Translations under genes and position numbers: made by a program | In this document: piece by piece, positions 50,730 to 58,160 of the stretch | How the letters are laid out: every line of letters starts with the position of its first letter | Numbering within the stretch: position 1 is the first letter of the stretch | Assembly (NCBI RefSeq): GCF_004339725.1 | Contig: NZ_SMGK01000001.1 | Location: 248,001 to 312,000, forward strand | Direction: 5' to 3' | Length of the DNA stretch: 64,000 nucleotides | Origin: Acidipila rosea | Lineage (GTDB): Bacteria > Acidobacteriota > Terriglobia > Terriglobales > Acidobacteriaceae | Notes under the pieces: model-generated | Database searches by the model: none | What the model saw: the letters and a program-made list of their open reading frames with translations, nothing else | Told to the model about the DNA's origin: nothing

Positions 50730-51326
50730 ATGATGAAGAAGGTGTTGTTGTTTGCTCTGCTGCCATTCCTGGCGTTGGCGGCGCATGCCCAGGAAAGCCG
50801 GCAGGATATAAGTCTCAGCGGGGCAAATCTCTTTCCTCCCTACACTTATGGCAATGCGGTGAAGCTCACCACTACCCTGGGCTTCGGCGGTCTCGTCAGC
50901 TACCGCTACATGCTAACGCCGAGAAGCGCCCTCGAGGGCAACTACCAGTACGACCAGGACGTGCAGAAGTTCATCATCCCGACGAACAACACTCGTGTCC
51001 ATACGCGCTTTCAGGAGTTTTCAGCGGCGTACGTGTATAACTTCACCTTCAAAAACTTCAACCCGTTTATCGAGGCTGGCGTGGGTGGATTCTTCTGGAC
51101 GCCGATCGACGACCAGAAGACAAATACGATCGACGCCAAGAGTCAGACGCAGATCGGCGGCCTCTATGGCGCGGGTATCGCGTATGAACTCAGCCCGAGC
51201 TTTGACCTGCGCGTCGAGTATCGGGGACTGATCATGAAGACTCCGACGTTTGGACAGACGAACCTGAGCACAGGAACCTACTACAACATCTACAACCCTG
51301 TGATCGGTATCGCATACCACTTCTAA
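50730..51326 (+). CDS. Small outer-membrane beta-barrel protein
   Basis: 198 residues from ATG 50730 (or 50733) with signal peptide MMKKVLLFALLPFLALAAHAQ. The barrel pattern: LTTTLGFGGLVSYRYMLTPRSALEGNYQYDQ, FSAAYVYNFTFKNFNPFIEAGVGGFFW, IGGLYGAGIAYELSPSFDLRVEYRGL, ending in Phe (NPVIGIAYHF). OmpA/OprF-like eight-strand size. GAGAGG is upstream with long spacing. Two related-size barrel genes follow on the other strand. Confidence 0.78.
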   Translation: MMKKVLLFALLPFLALAAHAQESRQDISLSGANLFPPYTYGNAVKLTTTLGFGGLVSYRYMLTPRSALEGNYQYDQDVQKFIIPTNNTRVHTRFQEFSAAYVYNFTFKNFNPFIEAGVGGFFWTPIDDQKTNTIDAKSQTQIGGLYGAGIAYELSPSFDLRVEYRGLIMKTPTFGQTNLSTGTYYNIYNPVIGIAYHF

Positions 51327-51347
51327 AAGCGACCGAGCTGCAAAAGG

Positions 51348-51383
51348 AACGGCCCCGGATAGGTTTCCGGGGCCGTTTTGTTT
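51348..51383. terminator. Hairpin terminator between convergent barrel genes
   Basis: AACGGCCCCGGA / TCCGGGGCCGTT, 12-bp stem and 6-nt loop, followed on the plus strand by TTGTTT. Confidence 0.75.
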
Positions 51384-51397
51384 GGTGCCTGGACAGG

Positions 51398-51955
51398 TCA
51401 CCAGACCCGGTAAGCCACTCCGAAGCTGAAACCGCGGGGATTGAGCCCATGGTTGGGACGATTGGGGATGTTGGGAGCGCCGGGCAGAAACTGATATTCG
51501 TAGTCGGCGCGGACCGACAGGCGATCCATGATCCGGTAGTCAATGCCTCCTCCCGGGGCGTAGGCGAAGTAGCTTTCGGTATGGACGTTGTAGGGATAGC
51601 GAATGGATACGCCGCCAACCATCAACTTCGCATAGGGAGAGAAGCCACGCCAATGGAGCGGAGTGTAGCGCGGACCGATGAGGTAATCCTTCTGGGTCTC
51701 ATTGCCGTCTTCGTTACGGAGCACACCTAGAAAGCGGGCTTCACCCTCGGCGCTGATTTTGTGCCGCAGATCATAGTCGGCGTAGACGCCGATTCCTGTA
51801 AGGGGGACATTGGCATCGTAATCGGGATTGAAGAGGGAGAACTCACCTCCCACCCATAGGGCTTTCATGTGCGCCGTGGTGGATGTGGCTACCTGGGAGT
51901 GAGCGAGGACGGGAGAAAGGGTGATGACAGCGAGAGCCAGAAACTTCTTGAGCAT
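51398..51955 (-). CDS. Outer-membrane beta-barrel protein, paralogue A
   Basis: 185 residues from ATG 51955 (AGGAG upstream). Signal peptide LKKFLALAVITLSPVLAHSQ. Shares with the next gene the blocks LWVGGEFSLFNPDYD, LTGIGVYADYDLRHKISAEGEARFLGV, DGNETQKDYLIGPRYTPLHWR, FSPYAKLMVGGV, YFAYAPGGGIDYRI, RLSVRADYEYQFLPGAPNIPN and FSFGVAYRVW. Ends in Trp, a barrel-type terminal aromatic. Function unknown. Confidence 0.78.
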   Translation of the reverse strand: MLKKFLALAVITLSPVLAHSQVATSTTAHMKALWVGGEFSLFNPDYDANVPLTGIGVYADYDLRHKISAEGEARFLGVLRNEDGNETQKDYLIGPRYTPLHWRGFSPYAKLMVGGVSIRYPYNVHTESYFAYAPGGGIDYRIMDRLSVRADYEYQFLPGAPNIPNRPNHGLNPRGFSFGVAYRVW

Positions 51956-52247
51956 TGCACTAAATCTCCTGAATGAACGGGTAAAACTCAACAAGCGCCG
52001 CGCAGCAGGTTTGTTAAGTTCAAGAGCCTGACGATACTAGCTATCACTTAGCAGTTGACGGGCCAAAGCTCTGGAGAACCGTAATGGGGTCGATCAGGTT
52101 GGAGATTTGTCTGTCAGGAGAGGCACGCCTGCGGCCGGACAAAGGGCTCGAAGAGGTTTCGGCCCTTCGTCCGACGGGGTTGTGAGGCGGGAATATTGGT
52201 GGGGTGCCGGAGGCTCTCCGGCGAAATGCCTGAAGAAACGGAAGCCC
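51956..52247. other. Intergenic DNA between the two barrel paralogues
   Basis: About 290 bases without a supported gene. GCCGGAG-GCT-CTCCGGC at 52206-52222 and an imperfect AAGGGC.../...GCCCTT stem around 52141-52170 could be terminators for paralogue B. Confidence 0.35.
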
Positions 52248-52802
52248 TTAAAACACCCGGTACGCTACTCCGAAGCTGAAGCCGTTTGGAGTAAGACCAT
52301 TGTTGGACTGGTTGGGGATATTGGGAGCCGAGGGGAGCACCTGGTATTCGTAATCGGCGCGGACCGAGAAGCGATTGGAGATGCGATAGTCGACGCCGCC
52401 GCCCGGTGCGTATGCGAAGTAGCTGCCGTTACCGATTGTGCCGGGGAACTGGATCCACACACCGCCCGCCAGCAGTTTGACGTAAGGCGAGAAACGCCGC
52501 CAGTGGATCGGAACATAACGCGCTCCGATGAGGTAATCCTTCTGGGTTTCATTGCCATCCTGCGAGGTAATAACACCAAGAAAGCGCGCTTCGGCTTCTG
52601 CGCTCAGTTTATGAGTGATGTCGTAATCCGCATAGACGCCGATTCCGGTGAGGCGCTGTTGGTTGTAGTCAGGATTAAAAGTGGAATATTCACCGCCAAC
52701 CCAGAGATTAGAAAATCCGCCCTTCGCTGCGGGTGCGACCTGGGCGTGCATTGCCACTGGCGTAAGAAGAAGAGAAGTGAAGAGCAAGAAACGTTTGATC
52801 AT
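52248..52802 (-). CDS. Outer-membrane beta-barrel protein, paralogue B
   Basis: 184 residues from ATG 52802. Signal peptide MIKRFLLFTSLLLTPVAMHAQ. Nearly the same sequence blocks as paralogue A (LWVGGEYSTFNPDY, GVYADYDITHKLSAEAEARFLGV, DGNETQKDYLIGARYVPIHWRRFSPYVKLLAGGV, FSFGVAYRVF), terminal Phe. A clear tandem duplication, each with its own signal peptide. The longer upstream frame lacks a signal peptide and was not used. Confidence 0.78.
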   Translation of the reverse strand: MIKRFLLFTSLLLTPVAMHAQVAPAAKGGFSNLWVGGEYSTFNPDYNQQRLTGIGVYADYDITHKLSAEAEARFLGVITSQDGNETQKDYLIGARYVPIHWRRFSPYVKLLAGGVWIQFPGTIGNGSYFAYAPGGGVDYRISNRFSVRADYEYQVLPSAPNIPNQSNNGLTPNGFSFGVAYRVF

Positions 52803-52890
52803 GGTGCATTCTCCTGAAGCAACTGGCATAACCGGAAGAACGAATGCAATTGAAAACGGCTTGTCGTTGCGCATTTGTCCACCTTTGCCA

Positions 52891-52924
52891 GAGGAGGATG
52901 CAGGCCAAGCCATGCATCCTCCTC
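52891..52924 (-). terminator. Hairpin after the M48-like gene
   Basis: GAGGAGGATGCA / TGCATCCTCCTC, a perfect 12-bp stem with a 10-nt loop, 12 nt past the stop. No T-run. Confidence 0.5.
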
Positions 52925-52935
52925 CGGGGCGGCTA

Positions 52936-54678
52936 TTACTGCGGCTGAGCCGCTTGAGCAGGCGCAGTCTGCGGTGTCGTATTCGCAGCAGGAGCCGTCT
53001 GCTGTGGTTGTTGAACCGCCTGCGCCGGCGGCTGGTAACGCTGCAGGCGGAAGTAAATGGGGGTGATCTCGAACGGCAGCTTATCGCTGGGGTTCAGGAT
53101 GCTGACGCCCCTGAGATTGAGCTGGATGACCTTATCGGTCCAGGGATCGTTCTTGAGGTGGCTGCCCAGAGGCAGGGCTGCAATCTGTCCCAGGTTGGCC
53201 ATGTCGAGTTTGGGCGACTGCTTGCCGATGGCGTCGAGCCACGGGGTGCCGTCTTCCTTGACGAGTGAGTCGCCGAGCCGGGGGGTCAACAGCGCCGGGA
53301 GCTGCTTCTCACGAGCGATGAGTTGCTGGAAGAAGAGGCCTACGTTGGCTGCTTTGTCCTTGTAGGCAGAGTGATTGAAGAGTTCGACAGCTCTCTTGGC
53401 CGCTGCTTCATCATCGGAAGCAGTGTGGTTCATGTTGATCCGTTCGAGGGTGGCCGAATCGGGAAAGAGCAGGCGGTCGTTGAAGGCATAGCGTGTGTCG
53501 ATGTGGTGGCCGAGGGCTATGTGGGCGAGCTGGAAGCTGAGGACTGCAGCCAGATCTTCTTCATAGGGGAGCACATCGATCAGGCCTTTGCTGACCAGGA
53601 TGGTATTACCGACGGCCAGCGTTTCCAGCGGGGTGGTCAGCATGACCCGGCAATGAATGTCGCCGGGGAGTTGAAGATTGTTGCCGATGATGATGTTCTG
53701 AGCCACCTGCTCGAGAATCTTGTCGAAGTCGCTCGGCGCGGCAAGAAGTCCCGCCTGGGTGAGACGATCGAGGACATTTTGCTCGGCCTGAGAGATCCAC
53801 TCGCGCTTGGCCTGAAGCGGGCTCTCATCCTGAGAGTTCTCGCTCTGGTCCTGTGCGTTGTCGATCTGCATCGATTCATTGTCAGACTCGCGAGTCGGCA
53901 GCTTGAGGGCATAACCCCAGAAGTGGGTCTGGGCATGGAAGCCAAGGCCGCGGCTGGCTGCGCTGCCCTTGCTCTCTTCCACGTAGATGGCGGCGGGCAG
54001 CCAGAGACCTGGTTGGACATTGGCACGCCAGTCGTCGAAGTGGAAGTAATGGGCAACTTCATCATTTGCATTGCTGGTATAGGTGCCGTTGAAGCGGACG
54101 ATGTTACCGTCCTGATCCTCAACCCAGATGCGCCCGAAGAAGCGGCCTGCGCCGGTATGAGGCTTCGGCTTGACGTCGAAGACCATGGTGCGGACATTTC
54201 CGAGGAAGTCACGGCGGACATAAGTGAAGTCGTAGTGCTGGCGATCGTAGCCAATCGGATCGACGAACATCATGTCCATGAAGCCGGTGGAGGAGTAGCT
54301 CATCTTCAGAGCCTTGCCCATACCGGTGAGGAAGCCGAGCGAACCCTTGAGAAGGCCGTGGGAGGAGCTCTTCTCATCGTAGGCCTCATTGGTGAAGGTC
54401 TTGGAGAAGTCGACGCGTCCCAGCATGTACTGGTCAGAGACGGGAACCGAGTACAGGACCGGATCGGGCTTGGTGTTCTGGATGTAGGTCTGAACCACAG
54501 GAGTGTTCTTCTGGATTGCCTTGACAATCAACTTCTCCTGGGCGATCGACTTCTGGATCAACGCCGTCTGGTCCGCTGTCAGGGGGACGGGAGGCGGCAG
54601 TTTCGGCTTTTTTGCATTGGCTGCAGTTACGGCGAGTGTGACGGTTAGACCCGTCATCCACAACTTACGCAAGGACAT
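52936..54678 (-). CDS. Exported M48-like protein with degenerate zinc motif
   Basis: 580 residues with signal peptide (LWMTGLTVTLAVTAANA). The N-terminal half (about residues 30-280) is an uncharacterised beta-rich region (GRVDFSKTFTNEAYDEK, GFMDMMFVDPIGYDRQHYDFTYVRRDFLG, GRIWVEDQDGNIVRFNGTY). The C-terminal part resembles M48 peptidases (LETLAVGNTILVSKGLIDVLPYEEDLAAVLSFQLAHIALGHHID). The expected HELAH is FQLAH (residues 382-386): the first His and the Glu are missing, so it is unlikely to be a peptidase. Ends in a Gln/Pro/Ala-rich tail. Confidence 0.75.
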   Translation of the reverse strand: MSLRKLWMTGLTVTLAVTAANAKKPKLPPPVPLTADQTALIQKSIAQEKLIVKAIQKNTPVVQTYIQNTKPDPVLYSVPVSDQYMLGRVDFSKTFTNEAYDEKSSSHGLLKGSLGFLTGMGKALKMSYSSTGFMDMMFVDPIGYDRQHYDFTYVRRDFLGNVRTMVFDVKPKPHTGAGRFFGRIWVEDQDGNIVRFNGTYTSNANDEVAHYFHFDDWRANVQPGLWLPAAIYVEESKGSAASRGLGFHAQTHFWGYALKLPTRESDNESMQIDNAQDQSENSQDESPLQAKREWISQAEQNVLDRLTQAGLLAAPSDFDKILEQVAQNIIIGNNLQLPGDIHCRVMLTTPLETLAVGNTILVSKGLIDVLPYEEDLAAVLSFQLAHIALGHHIDTRYAFNDRLLFPDSATLERINMNHTASDDEAAAKRAVELFNHSAYKDKAANVGLFFQQLIAREKQLPALLTPRLGDSLVKEDGTPWLDAIGKQSPKLDMANLGQIAALPLGSHLKNDPWTDKVIQLNLRGVSILNPSDKLPFEITPIYFRLQRYQPPAQAVQQPQQTAPAANTTPQTAPAQAAQPQ

Positions 54679-54764
54679 TTCCTGGCTCCTAGACCTTCCT
54701 GGTTCCTATAGTGCTGTTCTTTCCTGAAAAAACATGTGCTGCATTGGCCGAGACGCGGAAACGG

Positions 54765-55928
54765 TCATGCGAGCTGAAAGCTTACGTGAATGATGCTTAC
54801 CTGATCGACGGGATGACCATCTCTCATGGCGGGCTTGAAACGGATTCGCTCGGCGGCGAGCTTCGCCTGCTCATCGAGACCATGTCCCAGACCGTTGACC
54901 ACCCGCAGCACCTCGACCTGGCCGCCCGCGGTGAACCTGACTTCGAGGGTGACATCTCCCTGAATCCTCAACTGCTTCGCTTCCGCCGTGTATTGCGGCA
55001 ACGGCTTGCTCAGCACGATGATCGACGTAGCGGGCGCGGCCTGCTGCCTGGCAACGGCAGGAGTCGGGCCAGCGGCAGGTGTTCCGAATCCAGTATTGGC
55101 GACACGGCCTGTTCCATGGCTGCCGGGTGTCCCTCCAATTACGCCATTGGCAAAGCCTGCGGAAGCCACTGTGCCGTGGCTGGTTCCACCGGGGACGCCG
55201 TGGGCTACCCCTGCGCCGAAGTCTGTGCCCTTGACCGAGCCTTTACGGGCCGCACCTGCACCGCTGCCGACGCCGGGGGCCGAGTTGAACGCGCCGACTG
55301 AGGCTACAGTGGCCGGGCGGTTGGCATTGGGGTTGGGCGTTACGCCCACCGGATCTCCGAAGCCGCCAGTCTTGGGCGAGGGAGCAGAATGATTGTTCGC
55401 CACGAGCGTCGGGGTCGCGCTCTTGAACATGCCGACCTTCGGCTGCGGCGGAGGCGCTACGGCTTTAGGCGGCGCGGGCGCTATGACCGGCATGGCCGGG
55501 GTCGGAGTCTTGATCTCGACTACCTTCGGCGGCTCGGGAACCGGCTTCGGCATTTCAATCTGCCGCGGGGTGGGTTGAAGGAGCTTTGCGGGAATCGGAG
55601 GCGGCGTGAACTTGACCTTCGGAACCGGGGGCGTATAGGGCTTGGGCTGGGTGACCGGGAAGATCAGTTGGGTGGTTTCGTACTTTTTGACTCTCGCCTT
55701 GTGTAGCTGGGCCATGGTGAAGAGCACTAGAAGCGCAAGGACGACTGCATTGACAATAGCGCTGACCGTGAAGGAGCCGAAACGGCCTTCCGGTTCGGGA
55801 AGGAGCCCAAAGGTGTCGCGATCGGGGAGGTTGTTGCTCACCATAAACTCTAGTAATCCATCTTGCTGTTCGTGCAGTTGTTCCTGCATTCGATGTGCGA
55901 ACTCGGGTTGTAGCGCAACTTTATCCAT
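54765..55928 (-). CDS. TonB-family energy transducer
   Basis: 387 residues. A cytoplasmic N-terminal region of about 50 residues (unusually long), one membrane helix (SAIVNAVVLALLVLFTMAQL, about 53-73), a Pro/Lys-rich periplasmic linker (FPVTQPKPYTPPVPKVKFTPPPIPAK; EPPKVVEIKTPTP), a Gly/Ala-rich stretch, and a C-terminal TonB domain (PLPQYTAEAKQLRIQGDVTLEVRFTAGGQVEVLRVVNGLGHGLDEQAKLAAERIRFKPA). Couples the proton motive force to outer-membrane receptors such as the one at 59.6-63.1 kb. No exbB/exbD is adjacent. Confidence 0.88.
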   Translation of the reverse strand: MDKVALQPEFAHRMQEQLHEQQDGLLEFMVSNNLPDRDTFGLLPEPEGRFGSFTVSAIVNAVVLALLVLFTMAQLHKARVKKYETTQLIFPVTQPKPYTPPVPKVKFTPPPIPAKLLQPTPRQIEMPKPVPEPPKVVEIKTPTPAMPVIAPAPPKAVAPPPQPKVGMFKSATPTLVANNHSAPSPKTGGFGDPVGVTPNPNANRPATVASVGAFNSAPGVGSGAGAARKGSVKGTDFGAGVAHGVPGGTSHGTVASAGFANGVIGGTPGSHGTGRVANTGFGTPAAGPTPAVARQQAAPATSIIVLSKPLPQYTAEAKQLRIQGDVTLEVRFTAGGQVEVLRVVNGLGHGLDEQAKLAAERIRFKPAMRDGHPVDQVSIIHVSFQLA

Positions 55929-55985
55929 CGGGACACTCTCTTCCCTGCATGTGCAGCCACCACCCTGCCGGGGACAAGAATGACT

Positions 55986-56171
55986 TCAGGCATGGGAGCG
56001 AGCGCCTTTAGTTAAGACTGAAGCGCCCTGGAATATCCTGGTGTGACCGCACTTTTTAGGGTTCTTAGTTACCGTACGATAAACCATTTGTCCTCCGCGG
56101 GTACTCGTCTTTCTATTAAGATTCATCCCGGGAATCGTTACGCAGGTAATGGGAAGTCTAATTAATGTCAT
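55986..56171 (-). CDS. Possible 61-aa basic small protein
   Basis: Begins MTLIRLPITCVTIPGMNLNR and ends LTKGARSHA; basic, Thr/Arg-rich. The ATG at 56171 has a strong GAGGAG seven bases upstream, which is the main argument that it is real. It is on the same strand as and 57 nt upstream of the tonB-like gene. No family recognised, no membrane helix, and codon use is not decisive. Confidence 0.35.
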   Translation of the reverse strand: MTLIRLPITCVTIPGMNLNRKTSTRGGQMVYRTVTKNPKKCGHTRIFQGASVLTKGARSHA

Positions 56172-56344
56172 GATATCTGCTCCTCGAGTACATTCATAGT
56201 GTCGAGCGGTTACGCAAACCATGTCCTCAAAACAGCGCAAAAAAATCTGGGACCGTTGGGAGTCAGACGTTCAATTTTGGCTGCCGGTTGCTGCCCGTCG
56301 GGAGAATATTTTCTAACTTAATGAAAGTAAAGGAGATAATTTAA

Positions 56345-57322
56345 GTGCGTATTGTGGTGACTGGCGGTGCGGGATATGTGGGAGGAACGGTCGCGCAACT
56401 ACTGATGGATCATGGGCATGAGGTAACGATTGTAGATAACCTCTGCCATGGACATCGCTCCATGCTGCCTGCGAAGGCGGAGTTCGTGGAGGCGGATATC
56501 GCCGACCGGACCGTGCTGGAAGATCTATTTCAGGCCAAAAAGATTGATGGAGTAATGCACTTTGCCGCGCTGATCGAGGCGGGCGAAAGCATGAAGAAAC
56601 CGGAGATCTATTTCCGCAATAACAGCGCATCGACGCTCAGCCTGCTGGAGGCGATGTTGGCTACTGGAGTGAACCGGCTGGTTTTCTCCTCAACAGCGGC
56701 GGTGTACGGCGAGCCGGAAAAGACACCGATCATTGAAACGGCTCCGCTGCGTCCCACAAATGCCTATGGCGAGTCAAAGCTGCTGGTCGAGCAGATGCTG
56801 GCGTGGTTGAACCGTATTCACGGATTCCGGTATGCGAGCCTTCGCTACTTCAACGTGGCGGGAGCAGTGGAAGGGCGGGGCGAGGCGCACGAGCCTGAGT
56901 CGCACCTGATTCCGCTGGTGCTGGATGTGGCGCTGGGGCGGCGGAAGAGCATCAAGATCTTCGGCAGCGATTATCCGACGCCGGACGGCACCTGCATACG
57001 CGACTATATTCATGTTCACGATCTGGCGCGGGCGCACCTGCTGGCACTGGAAGCGCTGGGGAGCCGTGACCGGCTGATCTACAACATCGGCAACGGGCGC
57101 GGATTTACGGTGCGCGAGGTGGTCGAGTCGGCGCGTCGCGTCACCGGCCATGCTATTCCGGTAGACGAAGAGCCGCGTAGGCCGGGCGATCCGGCGGTGC
57201 TGATCGCCAGCTCGGAGAAGATCGGCGAGGAACTGGGCTGGAAGCCGGAGTATGCAAAGCTCGACGACATCGTCGAGAGCGCATGGAAGTGGCACCAGCA
57301 GCGGTATCAGGTAGCCGGCTGA
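56345..57322 (+). CDS. galE: UDP-glucose 4-epimerase
   Basis: NAD-dependent epimerase of the extended SDR family; interconverts UDP-glucose and UDP-galactose for glycan synthesis. 325 residues, GTG start with AGGAGA nine bases upstream. GxxGxxG in [16 protein letters not shown], Ser in [11 protein letters not shown], YxxxK in [31 protein letters not shown]-type block (here [18 protein letters not shown]). Overlaps the convergent acetyltransferase gene by 16 nt. Related UDP-sugar epimerases cannot be fully excluded. Confidence 0.93.
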   Translation: [325 protein letters not shown]

Positions 57323-57984
57323 TTGAGCGAAGAGCGCTGGTGTCCGGCCCCGTCAAAGTTGGCAGGGTCGAGCCAGCGCTCGAAGGCTGCCTTCCGCTGC
57401 GGCCACTCTGTGTCGAGCAGCGAGAACCAGGCGGTGTCGCGATTGCGGTTTTTCACAATCATGTGCTGGCGGAACAGCCCTTCAAAGCTAAAGCCGAGCC
57501 GGAGCGCGGCGCGGCGAGAGGGCTCGTTGAGGGCGTTGCATTTCCATTCATAGCGGCGATAGCCGAGGTCTTCAAAAGCGTGCCTGGCCATCAGGTACAT
57601 GGCCTCGGTAGCGCCCGCGGTGCGCTGCAGCGTGGGCAGATAGAGGATGTTGCCTACCTCAATAACGCGGTGGGTTGGCTCAATACGCAGGTAAGTGGCG
57701 TAGCCGGCGGGAAGGCCGGCGGCTTTGTCGAGGATGGTGAAGAAGAGCGGGTCGGCGGATGCGGCCTTGCGGGCAAGGCTCGCGTCAAAGGCGGCGCGAT
57801 CAGGGTAAGGCCCGTCGCCAAGATAGCGCCAGAGCTGCTCCTTCTCTGCGCCGTGAGAGCCAAGGTAGAGAGCTTCGCCGTGCGCTGCGGGATCGAGTGG
57901 CGCGAGGGTGACGAGCCTGCCGGTGAGGGTAGTGCGCTGCGGGCGGCGAGCCGGGGCGGTGTCGATGAGAGGACCGTCAGTCAT
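57307..57984 (-). CDS. GNAT-family acetyltransferase (RimJ/RimL-like)
   Basis: 225 residues. GNAT fold with RLVTLAPLDPAAHGEALYLGSHG, the beta4/acetyl-CoA region IEVGNILYLPTLQRTAGATEAMYLMARHAFEDLGYRRYEWKCNALNEPSRRAALRLGFSFEGLFRQHMIVKNRNRDTAWFSLLD, typical of the RimJ/RimL subfamily acting on protein N-termini or small amines. Substrate unknown. Convergent with galE, 16-nt overlap. Confidence 0.88.
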   Translation of the reverse strand: MTDGPLIDTAPARRPQRTTLTGRLVTLAPLDPAAHGEALYLGSHGAEKEQLWRYLGDGPYPDRAAFDASLARKAASADPLFFTILDKAAGLPAGYATYLRIEPTHRVIEVGNILYLPTLQRTAGATEAMYLMARHAFEDLGYRRYEWKCNALNEPSRRAALRLGFSFEGLFRQHMIVKNRNRDTAWFSLLDTEWPQRKAAFERWLDPANFDGAGHQRSSLNQPAT

Positions 57985-58034
57985 TTCCTCAAACTTTAGC
58001 GCACTTGCGCGCCGAGTCGATCAGCAGAACGGAC

Positions 58035-58154
58035 TCAGCGGAAGAGCTTGGCTGCGTTGAGTGCTGTGTTGTAGACGCCCCATGCGGCTGGAATGGCGAC
58101 GACGAGCCAGGCCAGAAAGACGGCTGCGGGTGAGGTTTTCTTCTCGTCAGTCAT
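58035..58154 (-). CDS. 39-aa MFS transporter small subunit
   Basis: MTDEKKTSPAAVFLAWLVVA followed by IPAAWGVYNTALNAAKLFR: one membrane helix (about residues 11-27) and a short helical tail. It starts 6 nt after the stop of the oxalate/formate-type MFS transporter. I recognise it as the short conserved partner annotated next to this transporter subfamily (MFS transporter small subunit). Role inferred: assembly or modulation of the carrier. Confidence 0.75.
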   Translation of the reverse strand: MTDEKKTSPAAVFLAWLVVAIPAAWGVYNTALNAAKLFR

Positions 58155-58160
58155 GCTGCT

